DNA of 64,000 nt from CAUZWH01 sp965247665 (GCA_965247665.1 CBDFHH010000005.1:930001-994000); one strand, 5' to 3'; positions 35,676 through 45,300 are shown, counted from the stretch's first letter. The notes: generated from the sequence alone by a model not told the origin. Translations and numbers: made by a program.

Positions 35676-37463
35676 TTAGTAGACCCGCGCTTTGGGCGGG
35701 ATGTATTGCACTTCATCGGTCATCGTGTGGGTGTGCACGGGCCGGTAGTCGATCGTTACCCTGCCCTGGTCGTCGATATAGGCCAGCGTGTGCTTCATCC
35801 ATTCGTCGTCATCGCGATCGGGGAAGTCCTCGCGGGCGTGGCCGCCGCGGCTTTCCTTGCGGTTGGCCGCGGCGTGGATGGTGACCAGCGACTGCATCAT
35901 CAAATTGTGCAGCTCCAGCGTCTCCATCAGGTCGGAGTTCCAGATCATCGAGCGGTCGGTGACGCGGATGTCGGCCATCGTTGCATTGACCTCTTCGAGT
36001 TTCGCGATGCCCTCTTCGAGGATCTCGCCGCTACGGAACACCGCGCAATTTTCTTGCATCACCCGCTGCATGTTGAGGCGAATGGTCGCCGTCGGCAGCG
36101 AGCCGCTGGCGTTGCGGTAGTGATCGAGCTTGACGACCGCCTCGTCGCCGGCGTCGGCCGGCAGCGGCGCGTGCGGCATGCCTGGCTTGATCAGCTCGGC
36201 GGCGCGGATGCCGGCGGCGCGACCGAACACCACCAGATCGAGCAGCGAGTTCGAGCCCAGCCGGTTAGCGCCATGCACCGAAACGGAGGCGGCCTCGCCG
36301 ATCACCATCAGTCCCGGCACTTTGTGGTCGGGGTCGTCGCCGTTGCGGATCACCACCTCGCCGAAATGGTTGGTCGGCACACCGCCCATGTTGTAGTGCA
36401 CGGTCGGCAAGACCGGGATCGGCTCGCGCGTCACGTCGACGCCGGCGAAGATTTTGGCGCTCTCGGAGATGCCCGGCAGCCTCTCTTCGAGGATGTCGGG
36501 ATCGACATGGTCGAGGTGCAGGTGGATATGGTCCTTGTCGGGACCGACTCCGCGCCCTTCACGAATCTCCATGGTGATCGAGCGACTGACCACGTCGCGC
36601 GAGGCCAAGTCCTTGGCCGTCGGCGCGTAGCGCTCCATGAAACGCTCGCCCTCGGAGTTGCGCAGGGTGCCGCCCTCGCCGCGCGCGCCCTCGGTGATCA
36701 ACACGCCGGCGCCGTAGATGCCGGTCGGATGGAATTGAACGAATTCGGGATCCTGCATCGGTAGCCCATTTTCCAGCACCATGGCGTTGCCGTCGCCCGT
36801 ACAGGTGTGGGCCGAGGTGCACGAGAAGTAGGTGCGGCCATAGCCGCCGCTGGCGAGGATCACGATATGGGCGCGGAAGCGATGGACGGTCCCATCGTCG
36901 AGGTTCCAAGCCATGATGCCGCGGCAGGCACCGTCCTGCATGATCATGCCGAACGCGAAGTACTCGATGAAGAACTCGGCCTCGTGCTTGAGGCTCTGCT
37001 GATACAGCGTGTGCAGGATGGCGTGGCCGGTGCGGTCAGCGGCGGCGCAGGTGCGTTGGGCGATGCCCTCGCCGAAATTGGTCGACATGCCGCCGAAGGC
37101 GCGCTGGTAGATGGTGCCCTTCTCGGTGCGCGAGAACGGCACGCCGTAATGCTCGAGCTCGATCACGGCGGCCGGCCCTTCCTTACACATGTATTCGATC
37201 GCATCCTGGTCGCCGAGCCAGTCGGCGCCCTTGACCGTGTCGTACATGTGCCAGCGCCAATCGTCTTCGCCCATGTTGCCGAGTGCCGCGGAAATCCCGC
37301 CCTGGGCGGCGACGGTGTGGCTGCGGGTCGGGAACACCTTGGTGACGCAGGCGACCTTGAGGCCGGCCTCGACCAAGCCGACCACCGCGCGCAGGCCGGC
37401 TCCGCCGGCGCCGAGGACGATGACGTCGTGGGTGTGGTCGATAATTTCGTAAGCCGGGGTCAT
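35676..37463 (-). CDS. sdhA: Succinate dehydrogenase flavoprotein subunit
   Basis: The product has 595 aa. The FAD-binding start is VIVLGAGGAGLRAVVGL, and the covalent-FAD His is in RSHTVAAQGG. The substrate-binding and catalytic residues lie in EFVQFHPTGIYGAGVLITEGARGEGG. It oxidises succinate to fumarate. 41 bp separate it from sdhB and 4 bp from sdhD, all on the minus strand in one operon. Confidence 0.98.
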   Translation of the reverse strand: MTPAYEIIDHTHDVIVLGAGGAGLRAVVGLVEAGLKVACVTKVFPTRSHTVAAQGGISAALGNMGEDDWRWHMYDTVKGADWLGDQDAIEYMCKEGPAAVIELEHYGVPFSRTEKGTIYQRAFGGMSTNFGEGIAQRTCAAADRTGHAILHTLYQQSLKHEAEFFIEYFAFGMIMQDGACRGIMAWNLDDGTVHRFRAHIVILASGGYGRTYFSCTSAHTCTGDGNAMVLENGLPMQDPEFVQFHPTGIYGAGVLITEGARGEGGTLRNSEGERFMERYAPTAKDLASRDVVSRSITMEIREGRGVGPDKDHIHLHLDHVDPDILEERLPGISESAKIFAGVDVTREPIPVLPTVHYNMGGVPTNHFGEVVIRNGDDPDHKVPGLMVIGEAASVSVHGANRLGSNSLLDLVVFGRAAGIRAAELIKPGMPHAPLPADAGDEAVVKLDHYRNASGSLPTATIRLNMQRVMQENCAVFRSGEILEEGIAKLEEVNATMADIRVTDRSMIWNSDLMETLELHNLMMQSLVTIHAAANRKESRGGHAREDFPDRDDDEWMKHTLAYIDDQGRVTIDYRPVHTHTMTDEVQYIPPKARVY

Positions 37464-37467
37464 TGCT

Positions 37468-37854
37468 TTAGCCTGCCAGCCAGATCCATATCACGGCCAT
37501 GATCGACGCCAGCGCCAGTACGATGCAGCAGAACGTCGTGACGATCAGCGCGGTGAGTTTGAGCCACTCGACGTGTATGTAATCCTCGATGATCACCTGC
37601 ACGCCAAGTTTGAGGTGGTAGTAGCCGGCGGCCAACATCAGGATCAGCAGGCCGGCGACGATCGGGTCGCGGATCCAGTCCAGCGCCAGCCGGTGATCGC
37701 CCGAGGCGATGACGATCAGCGAGACCGCGAACCAGACGGTGAGCGGGATCAGGGCCAGCGCGGTCAGGCGCTGGTGCCACCAATGTTCGGTGCCGCTTTT
37801 GGCCGAGCCGAGGCCACGGACGCGTCCGAGCGGCGTTTCCATGCTCATAGCCAA
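37468..37854 (-). CDS. sdhD: Succinate dehydrogenase membrane anchor subunit
   Basis: The product has 128 aa with three membrane helices (starting near residues 30, 62 and 98). HWWHQRLTALALIPL carries the Arg/His-rich entry region, and GYYHLKLGVQVIIEDY contains the His-x-Lys/Asp-Tyr elements of quinone and heme b binding. It overlaps sdhC by 10 bp. It anchors the SdhAB head to the inner membrane. Confidence 0.93.
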   Translation of the reverse strand: MAMSMETPLGRVRGLGSAKSGTEHWWHQRLTALALIPLTVWFAVSLIVIASGDHRLALDWIRDPIVAGLLILMLAAGYYHLKLGVQVIIEDYIHVEWLKLTALIVTTFCCIVLALASIMAVIWIWLAG

Positions 37855-38246
37855 CCCACCCGTACGCCGTAGCCGATGATCCAGGCCAGCCCGGTGAAGC
37901 CGAGCGAGAACACCACCACGATCCAGCCGGTCGCGTTTACCGTCTTGATCTCGAAACCGGCGCCAATATCCCAGAACAGGTGCCGGACGCCGTTAAACAG
38001 GTGGTAGAACAGCGAGAAGGTGAACACCAGCAGAAGCGATCGGCCGATCCAGCCGCCGTTGAACCATTGCACGGTTTCAAACGCCCCCGGCCCGATCGCG
38101 GCGGCGATCAGCCACCATGCCAGCAGCACTGTGCCGATGCCGAGGACGCACCCGGTGACACGATGGAAGATCGAAAGGACGGAGGTAAGTTGTGGTCGAT
38201 AGATCTGTAGGTGAGGGGAAAGTGGCCTGTTCGAAGCATTCACCAT
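37845..38246 (-). CDS. sdhC: Succinate dehydrogenase cytochrome b556 subunit
   Basis: The ATG at 38246 gives 133 aa; the longer frame adds residues ahead of the conserved start. SPHLQIYRPQLTS and SIFHRVTG are the SdhC signature with the quinone-site Ser/Arg, and YHLFNGVRHLFWD contains the heme-ligand His. Three membrane helices. First gene of the sdhCDAB operon, about 90 nt behind a good promoter. Confidence 0.95.
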   Translation of the reverse strand: MVNASNRPLSPHLQIYRPQLTSVLSIFHRVTGCVLGIGTVLLAWWLIAAAIGPGAFETVQWFNGGWIGRSLLLVFTFSLFYHLFNGVRHLFWDIGAGFEIKTVNATGWIVVVFSLGFTGLAWIIGYGVRVGWL

Positions 38247-38344
38247 TCGCGAGTCCCTGAAAGTCAGGGGACAGGCTGACAAACGCCTGCCGACGGTGCC
38301 GTCCCCCCCGTGCTAGATACCCGGCAACCCAGATATTCCGAGGA

Positions 38345-38373
38345 ATTTAAGACCCTCGCATTCGGCAAGTCAA
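38345..38373 (-). promoter_or_regulatory. Predicted sigma-70-type promoter of sdhCDAB
   Basis: On the minus strand TTGACT (38373-38368) and TTAAAT (38350-38345) are separated by 17 bp, close to the sigma-70 consensus in otherwise GC-rich DNA. A start near 38338 would give a leader of about 90 nt before sdhC. Confidence 0.55.
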
Positions 38374-38406
38374 CGAACGGCGGAGAGCGCGCAGCGCGGG
38401 GTCCGT

Positions 38407-39429
38407 CTATGCCGCCTTCTTCAGGTGCTTGTTGATCAGGAGCTCGGCGATCTGCACGGCGTTGAGCGCGGCGCCCTTGCGCAAATTGTCCGACACCACC
38501 CATAGGGCGAGGCCGTTCTTGACCGTGGCGTCCTCGCGGATGCGGCTGACATAGGTGGTGTATTCGCCGACCGCCTCGACCGGGGTGATGTAGCCGCCAT
38601 CCTCGCGGCTGTCGACCACCAGCAGGCCGGGCGATTCGCGCAACAGCGCGCGGGCATCGTCGGCCGAAAGCGGTTTGGCGAGTTCGACATGGACCGCCTC
38701 GGAATGGCCGACGAACACCGGCACCCGCACGCAGGTTGCTACCAATTTGATGTCGGCACCCATGATCTTGCGGCTCTCGACCGCCATCTTCCACTCTTCC
38801 TTGGTGGCGCCGTCTTCCATGAAGACGTCGCATTGCGGGATCACGTTGAAGGCGATCTGCTTGGTGAACCTCTCGGTCTTGATCGGGTCGTTGACATAGA
38901 CCGCGCGGGTCTGCTGGAACAGCTCGTCCATCGCCGCGCTGCCGGCACCGGAAACCGCCTGGTAGGTCGCCACCACCGCGCGCTTGATCCTTGCGGCGTC
39001 GTGGAGCGGTTTGAGCGCGACCACCAGCTGCGCGGTCGAGCAGTTGGGGTTGGCGATGATGTTGCGCTTGGCGTAACCCGCCAGCGCCGCCGCGTTGACC
39101 TCGGGTACGACCAACGGTACGTCGGCTTCCATGCGGAACGCCGAGCTGTTGTCGATGACAACGGCACCGGCTGCCGCCGCCTTAGGCGCGTATTCACGCG
39201 CCGTGTCGCCGCCGGCCGAGAATAGGGCGATGTCGACGGCCGAGAAGTCGAACTCTTCGAGCACCTCGACCTTGAGCGTGCTGTCGCCAAACGAGACCTC
39301 CTTGCCGCGCGAACGGTTGGAAGCCACGGCATGGACCGTATCGCAAGGGAACTGCCGTTCGGCCAGGATATTGAACATCTCCCTGCCGACGGCACCGGTC
39401 GCGCCAACGACCGCGATGTTGTAGCCCAT
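38407..39429 (-). CDS. asd: Aspartate-semialdehyde dehydrogenase
   Basis: The ATG at 39429 gives 340 aa; the extra 41 upstream codons are not family-like. VVGATGAVGREMFNIL is the NADP-binding loop, and the catalytic Cys is in NPNCSTAQLVVAL. It makes aspartate semialdehyde for lysine/diaminopimelate, threonine and methionine synthesis. It follows leuB on the same strand, the common alphaproteobacterial order. Confidence 0.95.
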   Translation of the reverse strand: MGYNIAVVGATGAVGREMFNILAERQFPCDTVHAVASNRSRGKEVSFGDSTLKVEVLEEFDFSAVDIALFSAGGDTAREYAPKAAAAGAVVIDNSSAFRMEADVPLVVPEVNAAALAGYAKRNIIANPNCSTAQLVVALKPLHDAARIKRAVVATYQAVSGAGSAAMDELFQQTRAVYVNDPIKTERFTKQIAFNVIPQCDVFMEDGATKEEWKMAVESRKIMGADIKLVATCVRVPVFVGHSEAVHVELAKPLSADDARALLRESPGLLVVDSREDGGYITPVEAVGEYTTYVSRIREDATVKNGLALWVVSDNLRKGAALNAVQIAELLINKHLKKAA

Positions 39430-39632
39430 GATTTCGCTCCTGCCGTATGTGCCGCGGAATCTAATGCTGTGCGGCCAACAATCAAGCGCGGGAACGAAGC
39501 TGCAGGACGCTATCGCGCCGGTCGCCGGGGTCGGTTTCACTATTGCCGACATGCGGGCGTTCAGGCCGCACGTTGTCTACAAATCGACCCGCGCCCGTTG
39601 CTCGCTCTCGGCCTTCTTGCAGGTGCCGGAGA

Positions 39633-40748
39633 CTACGCCGCGAGCTCGTCGAACTCGCGCAGAAGCGCGTCGCCCATCGCGCTGGTCGACACTTCAGCCT
39701 TGCCCGGTTGCATGATGTCGCGCGTGCGCAAACCGCCGGCCAGCACGTTGCGTACCGCGCCTTCGACCAGATCGGCATCCTCGCCACCCTCGAACGAATA
39801 GCGCAGCGCCATGGCCAAGCTGAGGATGCAGGCGAGTGGATTGGCAACACCCTGACCGGCGATGTCGGGTGCCGAGCCGTGCACAGGCTCGTACAGCGCC
39901 ATACGCCGGCCGCGGTCATCGGTTGACCCGAGCGAAGCCGAGGGCAGCATGCCGAGCGAGCCGGTCAGCATCGAGGCGCAATCGGAGAGGATGTCGCCGA
40001 ACAGATTATCGGTGAGGATCACGTCGAACTGCTTGGGCTCGCGTACCAGCTGCATGGCACAGTTGTCGGCATACATGTGCGACAGCTCGATCCCGGAATA
40101 GTGCTCGTCGTGGACCTTCTGCACTTCCTCGCGCCACAGCACACCGCTTTCCATCACGTTGGCCTTCTCGACCGAGCACACCCGCTTGGCCCGCCTTTCG
40201 GCCAATTCAAAGCCGACATGAGCGATGCGTCGGATCTCACGATCGCTGTAGACCTGGGTGTTGATCCCGCGGCGGCTGCCGTCGGCCAGGGTTTCGATGC
40301 CACGCGGTTCGCCGAAATAGATGCCGCCGGTAAGCTCGCGCAGGATGAGAATGTCGAGGCCTGCGACCAGCTCGGTCTTCAGCGTCGAGGCTTCGGCCAG
40401 CGCGTCGAATACGATCGCCGGTCGCAAATTGGCGAACAGGTCCATTTCCTTGCGCAGGCGCAGCAGACCGCGCTCCGGTTGCAGCGCGAAATCGATCTTC
40501 TCCCATTTCGGCCCGCCGACCGCGCCGAGCAATACCGCGTCGGCGGCCTTCGATTTGGCTAGGGTTTCGTCGGCCAGCGGCGTCCCATGGGCGTCGTAGG
40601 CGCAGCCGCCGATCAGATCCTCGTCGAGATCGAAGCTGACCGTTCGGCGCTCGTCGAACCAGTCGATCACGCGCCGCACCTGGTACATCACCTCCGGGCC
40701 GATGCCGTCGCCGGCTAGAATCAGAAGCTTCTTGTTGGGTATGGTCAT
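39633..40748 (-). CDS. leuB: 3-Isopropylmalate dehydrogenase
   Basis: The product has 371 aa. LAGDGIGPEVMYQVRRV opens the family fold; the substrate Arg residues lie in ERGLLRLRKEMDLFANLRP; metal-binding Asp residues are in LTDNLFGDILSDCASML; HGSAPDIAGQGVANP is the NAD loop. Third step of leucine biosynthesis. It lies 42 bp downstream of leuD. Confidence 0.97.
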   Translation of the reverse strand: MTIPNKKLLILAGDGIGPEVMYQVRRVIDWFDERRTVSFDLDEDLIGGCAYDAHGTPLADETLAKSKAADAVLLGAVGGPKWEKIDFALQPERGLLRLRKEMDLFANLRPAIVFDALAEASTLKTELVAGLDILILRELTGGIYFGEPRGIETLADGSRRGINTQVYSDREIRRIAHVGFELAERRAKRVCSVEKANVMESGVLWREEVQKVHDEHYSGIELSHMYADNCAMQLVREPKQFDVILTDNLFGDILSDCASMLTGSLGMLPSASLGSTDDRGRRMALYEPVHGSAPDIAGQGVANPLACILSLAMALRYSFEGGEDADLVEGAVRNVLAGGLRTRDIMQPGKAEVSTSAMGDALLREFDELAA

Positions 40749-40790
40749 GAAACCCGCCTCCGCGTGCTCACCCCGCCACCGCCGATACGC

Positions 40791-41411
40791 CTACGTGCCG
40801 TCGCTATGGAGCCATGGCTGAGTGCCGCGCTGCGCCGCCTCGAAGGCGGCGATCTTGCCTTCTTTCTTCAGCGTCAGGCCGATGTCGTCGAGCCCGTTAA
40901 GCAGGCAATGCTTACGGAACGGATCGATTTCGAAACGTACCACGTCGCCGTTGAGCCCGCTGATCTCCTGCTGTTCGAGATCGACCGTGATGGTCGCGTT
41001 GGCCCCATGGCCGGCACCGTCGAGCAGCTTGTCGACCGTAACCTGATCGAGCACGATCGGCAGGATGCCGTTCTTGAAGCAGTTGTTGAAGAAGATATCG
41101 GCGAAACTCGGCGCAATGACGCAACGAATGCCGAAATCCAGGAGCGCCCAGGGCGCGTGCTCGCGGCTCGAGCCGCAGCCGAAATTGTCTCCGGCAACGA
41201 TAATCCTGGCCTCGCGGTAGGGCTCCTGGTTGAGCACGAAATCGGGGTTCTCGTTGCCGTCGGCGTCGTAGCGCATCGGCGCGAACAAGTGCTTGCCAAG
41301 ACCGGTGCGCTTGATGGTCTTGAGGAACTGCTTGGGGATGAGCTGGTCGGTGTCGATATTGACCATCGGTAGCGGCGCGGCGATGCCGCTCAGGGTGGTG
41401 AATTTTTCCAT
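40791..41411 (-). CDS. leuD: 3-Isopropylmalate dehydratase small subunit
   Basis: The product has 206 aa. NIDTDQLIPKQFLKT and the swivel-domain motif GDNFGCGSSREHAPWAL are diagnostic. With LeuC it isomerises 2- to 3-isopropylmalate. It starts 13 bp after leuC on the minus strand, so the two subunits are co-translated from one mRNA. Confidence 0.97.
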   Translation of the reverse strand: MEKFTTLSGIAAPLPMVNIDTDQLIPKQFLKTIKRTGLGKHLFAPMRYDADGNENPDFVLNQEPYREARIIVAGDNFGCGSSREHAPWALLDFGIRCVIAPSFADIFFNNCFKNGILPIVLDQVTVDKLLDGAGHGANATITVDLEQQEISGLNGDVVRFEIDPFRKHCLLNGLDDIGLTLKKEGKIAAFEAAQRGTQPWLHSDGT

Positions 41412-41424
41412 CGTCCTCGCTCCC

Positions 41425-42834
41425 TCAGCTCGCGAGTTCGCGTACGTCGGCCAAGTAGCCGGTCACCGCTGCGGCCACAGCCATGGCTGGACTCACCAGG
41501 TGGGTGCGCCCGCCGGCCCCCTGGCGCCCCTCGAAATTGCGGTTCGAGGTTGAGGCGCAACGCTCGCCCGACGCCAGCTGGTCGGGGTTCATGCCGAGGC
41601 ACATCGAGCAGCCGGGTTCGCGCCACTCGAAGCCGGCCTCGATAAACAACTGGTCGAGCCCCTCTTGCTCGGCCTGCGCCTTTACCAGCCCCGAACCTGG
41701 CACGATCATCGCGCCAACATGGTCGGCGACCTTGCGTCCCCTGGCGATTTCGGCGGCGACGCGCAGATCCTCGATGCGGCCGTTGGTGCACGAACCGATG
41801 AACACGCGATCGATTTTGACCTCGGTCATCGCTGTGCCGGCCTCGATGTCCATATAGGCCAGCGCCCGCTCCATCTGCTCGCGCTTGCCGGCATTGGGTT
41901 CATCTTTCGGATCGGGCACGGTGGCCGTGATCGGTACCACGTCCTCGGGGCTGGTGCCCCAGGTTACCTGCGGCGCGATGGTGGCCGCGTCGAGCGTCAC
42001 TTCCTTGTCGTAGGTCGCGCCTTCGTCCGACGGCAGGGTCCGCCAATGAGCCACCGCCTGCTCCCACAGGCCGCCCTTGGGCGACTTCGGCTTGCCCTTG
42101 AGGTAGGCGAAGGTGGTTTCGTCCGGCGCGATCAGCCCGGCCCGCGCACCGCCCTCGATCGACATGTTGCAGACCGTCATGCGCGCTTCCATGCTGAGGT
42201 CGCGAATCGCTTGGCCGGTGTATTCGATGACGTGGCCGGTGCCGCCGGCGGTGCCGATCTCGCCGATGATGGCGAGGATCAAATCCTTGGAGCTGACGCC
42301 GAAGCCGAGTGCGCCGTCGACCGCGATGCGTAGATTCCTCGGCCGCTTCATCAGCAAGGTCTGGGTCGCCAGCACGTGCTCGACCTCGGAAGTGCCGGTG
42401 CCCATGGCGAGGCAGGCGAAGGCGCCGTGGGTCGCGGTGTGCGAATCGCCGCACACCAAGGTGGTGCCCGGCAGGGTGAAACCCTGCTCCGGTCCGATGA
42501 TGTGGACGATACCCTGGCGCGCGTCGTTCATATCGAACAGCTCGACATCGAACTCTTCACAGTTGGTTGTCAGGGTTTCGACTTGGATACGGGATTCCTC
42601 CTCTTGGATGCCCTGCGAGCGGTCGGTGGTCGGCACGTTGTGATCGGCCACCGCGAGGGTGGCGTCGAGGCGGCGCACGCCGCGGCCGGCATCACGCAAT
42701 CCCTCGAAGGCTTGCGGGCTGGTGACCTCGTGAACGAGGTGGCGGTCGATATAGATCAGGCAGGTGCCGTCTTCCTGCTCGTCGACGACGTGATTGTCCC
42801 AGATCTTGTCGAACAGGGTTCGCGGTTCGGCCAT
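41425..42834 (-). CDS. leuC: 3-Isopropylmalate dehydratase large subunit
   Basis: The product has 469 aa of the aconitase superfamily. The three [4Fe-4S] Cys ligands are in FIGSCTNGR and EPGCSMCLGM. VCGDSHTATHGAFACLAMG and RSTSNRNFEGRQG-type motifs (here CASTSNRNFEG) are present. Dehydrates and rehydrates isopropylmalate. First leu gene after rplS, 47 bp downstream. Confidence 0.97.
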   Translation of the reverse strand: MAEPRTLFDKIWDNHVVDEQEDGTCLIYIDRHLVHEVTSPQAFEGLRDAGRGVRRLDATLAVADHNVPTTDRSQGIQEEESRIQVETLTTNCEEFDVELFDMNDARQGIVHIIGPEQGFTLPGTTLVCGDSHTATHGAFACLAMGTGTSEVEHVLATQTLLMKRPRNLRIAVDGALGFGVSSKDLILAIIGEIGTAGGTGHVIEYTGQAIRDLSMEARMTVCNMSIEGGARAGLIAPDETTFAYLKGKPKSPKGGLWEQAVAHWRTLPSDEGATYDKEVTLDAATIAPQVTWGTSPEDVVPITATVPDPKDEPNAGKREQMERALAYMDIEAGTAMTEVKIDRVFIGSCTNGRIEDLRVAAEIARGRKVADHVGAMIVPGSGLVKAQAEQEGLDQLFIEAGFEWREPGCSMCLGMNPDQLASGERCASTSNRNFEGRQGAGGRTHLVSPAMAVAAAVTGYLADVRELAS

Positions 42835-42881
42835 GATTCCCTCCCTGCGGGCGGCGCGATCGTGCCAACGCTGCCAGGCTA

Positions 42882-43340
42882 CTAAGTCTCGGCGAGGTCT
42901 TCAGCGGCGTCTTTACCGCCGGTTTTCTCGGCCTCGACTGCGGACGCGATCTCCGCTTCTCGGGCCGGCTTGGCGCGGGCCCAATCCTGGCGCTCGGGGA
43001 TACGTGCGCGCTTACCGGTGCGGCTGCGTAGATAGTAGAGCTTAGCCCGCCGCACGGCGCCGCGGCGCACCACCTCGATATCGGTGATGTTCGGCGAATA
43101 CAACGGGAACACGCGTTCGACGCCTTCGCCGTACGAGATCTTGCGCACCGTGAAGGACGAGTTGATGCCGCGGTTCTTGCGGGCGATGCACACCCCTTCG
43201 AACATCTGAACGCGCTCGCGCGCTCCCTCGACCACCCTGACGCTGACCCGCAGCGTGTCGCCCGGGCCGAACTCCGGAACCGCGCGCTTCTTTGCCAGGG
43301 CTTCGGCCTGCTCTTTTTCCAGTTCCTGAATTCTGTTCAT
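42882..43340 (-). CDS. rplS: 50S ribosomal protein L19
   Basis: The ATG at 43340 overlaps the trmD stop (ATGA) and gives 152 aa. The L19 core is DTLRVSVRVVEGARERVQMF and SFTVRKISYGEGVERVFPLYSP, then RRGAVRRAKLYYLRSRTGK. A C-terminal tail of about 30 residues, rich in Ala, Glu and Lys, extends beyond the usual 115-130 aa, as in many alphaproteobacteria. Last gene of the rpsP-rimM-trmD-rplS unit. Confidence 0.97.
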   Translation of the reverse strand: MNRIQELEKEQAEALAKKRAVPEFGPGDTLRVSVRVVEGARERVQMFEGVCIARKNRGINSSFTVRKISYGEGVERVFPLYSPNITDIEVVRRGAVRRAKLYYLRSRTGKRARIPERQDWARAKPAREAEIASAVEAEKTGGKDAAEDLAET

Positions 43341-44077
43341 GGTTCGGCCCTCGCTCTTCGTGTTTGTTCGTAACGTTCCCACAGATCCTGGCGGCGAGCG
43401 CGGGTGATGCGCTCGGCCTCGGCGCGCCGCCATTCGCGAATGCGATCGTGGTGACCGGACAGCAGGATTTCGGGCACCGCGCGGTCACGCCAGACGCGCG
43501 GCCGCGTGTATTGCGGATATTCGAGCAACCCGATCTCGAAACTCTCGTCCGCCAGTCCCTCGGGGCGGTTCACCACACCCGGCAGCAGCCTCACCACCGC
43601 GTCAATCAGCGCGATCGCCGCAGGCTCGCCACCCGACAGGACGTAATCGCCAACGCTGATCTCCTCGACTCCGCGGGCTTCGATGACTCTCTCGTCGACC
43701 CCTTCGTAGCGACCGCACACGATGACAATGCCCGCGCCGGTGCTGAACCGGCGCACCCGAGCTTGGTCGAGCGGCCGGCCCCGCGGCGTGAGGTAGATCA
43801 CGGGGTGCGGGCGCGCGTTACGCGCGCACACGACCGTGTGCTCGATGGCCGCGTCGACGACATCGGGTTTCATCACCATGCCGTAGCCGCCGCCGAACGG
43901 CGTGTCATCGACGGTGCGGTGCTTGTCGGTGGCAAAGTCCCGGATATCGACGGTCTCCAAAGCCCACAGCCCTTCGGCCAGGGCCTTGCCGGCGAGCGCA
44001 TGGCCGAGCGGCCCGGGAAACATTTCCGGGTGGATCGTCAGCACGCGGGCAGCCCAGGCGGCTGGCATCGACATCAC
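43337..44077 (-). CDS. trmD: tRNA (guanine37-N1)-methyltransferase
   Basis: The product has 246 aa. The trefoil-knot SAM-binding motifs are CGRYEGVDERVIE and SVGDYVLSGGEPAAIALID. TPFGGGYGMVMKPD is the tRNA-binding and catalytic region. It methylates G37 of tRNAs reading CNN codons and prevents frameshifting. It overlaps both rimM and rplS by ATGA, so the three are translationally coupled. Confidence 0.97.
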   Translation of the reverse strand: MMSMPAAWAARVLTIHPEMFPGPLGHALAGKALAEGLWALETVDIRDFATDKHRTVDDTPFGGGYGMVMKPDVVDAAIEHTVVCARNARPHPVIYLTPRGRPLDQARVRRFSTGAGIVIVCGRYEGVDERVIEARGVEEISVGDYVLSGGEPAAIALIDAVVRLLPGVVNRPEGLADESFEIGLLEYPQYTRPRVWRDRAVPEILLSGHHDRIREWRRAEAERITRARRQDLWERYEQTRRARAEP

Positions 44078-44643
44078 TCTGCCTCGTCGGCGGTAAGCCG
44101 CGCGTCGTCGATCACGATGCGTCCCTGCTCGATGTCGACCTCGGGCACCGCCTCGCGGGTGAAGGGGATCAGCAGTGCCTGTTCGTCAGGACGGCGGATT
44201 TCGAGGAGGTCACCGGCGCCGAAATTGTGAACCGCCGCGATCATGCCGATCGTGCCGCCCCTTGCGCGTTCGACCCGCAGCCCCTCGAGATCGGCATGGT
44301 AGAACTCGTCCGTCTCCGGCTGCGGCAGGGCATCGCGATCGACAAAGAGAATGACCCCGCGAAGAGCGTCGGCCTGGTCGCGATCCGTACAGCCTTTGAT
44401 GCGCGCGCGTACCCCGCCCTTGTGCGGAGCGGCGATCTCGAGCTCGAAGCGGCGGCTGCCGTGTTGGTCGGAAAGCGGGCCGTAGGCGGCGATGGCGTTC
44501 GGATCCTCGGTGAAGCACTTGATGCGCACCTCGCCGCGCAACCCGTGTGGTGCGACGATCACGCCAAGGCGCACCCGTCCGTGCGTCGGGAACCCCCGGT
44601 TTTCGTCGTCGTCGACCATTGCTGTGCTGACCGCCAGGTTCAC
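44074..44643 (-). CDS. rimM: 16S rRNA processing protein RimM
   Basis: The product has 189 aa. RVRLGVIVAPHGLRGEVRIKCFT is the N-terminal RimM barrel motif, and EFYHADLEGLRVERA opens the PRC-barrel domain. RimM binds S19 and helps mature the 30S head. Located 14 bp after rpsP on the same strand. The N-terminal 20 residues are variable, so an internal start is possible. Confidence 0.93.
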   Translation of the reverse strand: MNLAVSTAMVDDDENRGFPTHGRVRLGVIVAPHGLRGEVRIKCFTEDPNAIAAYGPLSDQHGSRRFELEIAAPHKGGVRARIKGCTDRDQADALRGVILFVDRDALPQPETDEFYHADLEGLRVERARGGTIGMIAAVHNFGAGDLLEIRRPDEQALLIPFTREAVPEVDIEQGRIVIDDARLTADEAE

Positions 44644-44657
44644 GATCGCGTTTCCCG

Positions 44658-45251
44658 TTAGCCGTCCTTCTTGGCTTCGCCGCCCTCGTCGTCGCTTTCC
44701 TCGGCCTCCTCGCCGGCATCGTCTGCCGGTGCTGCGGCTGACGCCACCGGCTCTTCCGCTTCGACCGTTTGGGTTGTCGCGTTCGCTTCCGCCTCAACCT
44801 CCGATTCCTGCTCCTCTTCGGCGACGGCCGCGGCGGTCTCTTCAGCCGGTGCTTCGGCTTCCGGCGCTTCCGCCTCGGGCGCTTCGGCGACAGGCGGCGG
44901 CGCTGCGGCGGCGGTCGAGGCCGCTTCCTCCTTGGCCTTTCGGCGCTCCACTGTCTTCGGGTGAGGCTGGCCCTTGATCGGGTTGTTGCGCTTGGCCGGT
45001 TCGACCAGATCGATCTGGCCCAGGAACCGCGTGACCCGGTCCGACGGGCGGGCGCCGACGCCGAGCCAGTACTTGACGCGATCCTGGTTCAGCGTCACGC
45101 GCTGCTCGTCGTCCTTTGCCAGCAGCGGATTGTAGGTCCCGATCCGTTCAATGAACCGGCCGTCACGCGGGGAGCGTGAGTCCGCAACGACAATGCGGTA
45201 GAACGGGCGCTTTTTTGCGCCCCCCCGGGAAAGGCGAATGCGAAGTGTCAT
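44658..45251 (-). CDS. rpsP: 30S ribosomal protein S16 with long acidic tail
   Basis: The first 85 residues are canonical S16 (LRIRLSRGGAKKRPFYRIVV, then SPRDGRFIERIGTYNPLL). The remaining roughly 110 residues are very rich in Ala and Glu (repeated EAPEAEAP and similar), ending in DEGGEAKKDG. S16 is usually 80-90 aa. Alphaproteobacterial versions often carry extensions, but this one more than doubles the protein. It opens the rpsP-rimM-trmD-rplS unit 49 bp after ffh. Confidence 0.95.
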   Translation of the reverse strand: MTLRIRLSRGGAKKRPFYRIVVADSRSPRDGRFIERIGTYNPLLAKDDEQRVTLNQDRVKYWLGVGARPSDRVTRFLGQIDLVEPAKRNNPIKGQPHPKTVERRKAKEEAASTAAAAPPPVAEAPEAEAPEAEAPAEETAAAVAEEEQESEVEAEANATTQTVEAEEPVASAAAPADDAGEEAEESDDEGGEAKKDG

Positions 45252-45300
45252 ATGGGGTCAACCTCCTCTCTTCGCGTTCTCGTCATAGGTGAGGTATCGT

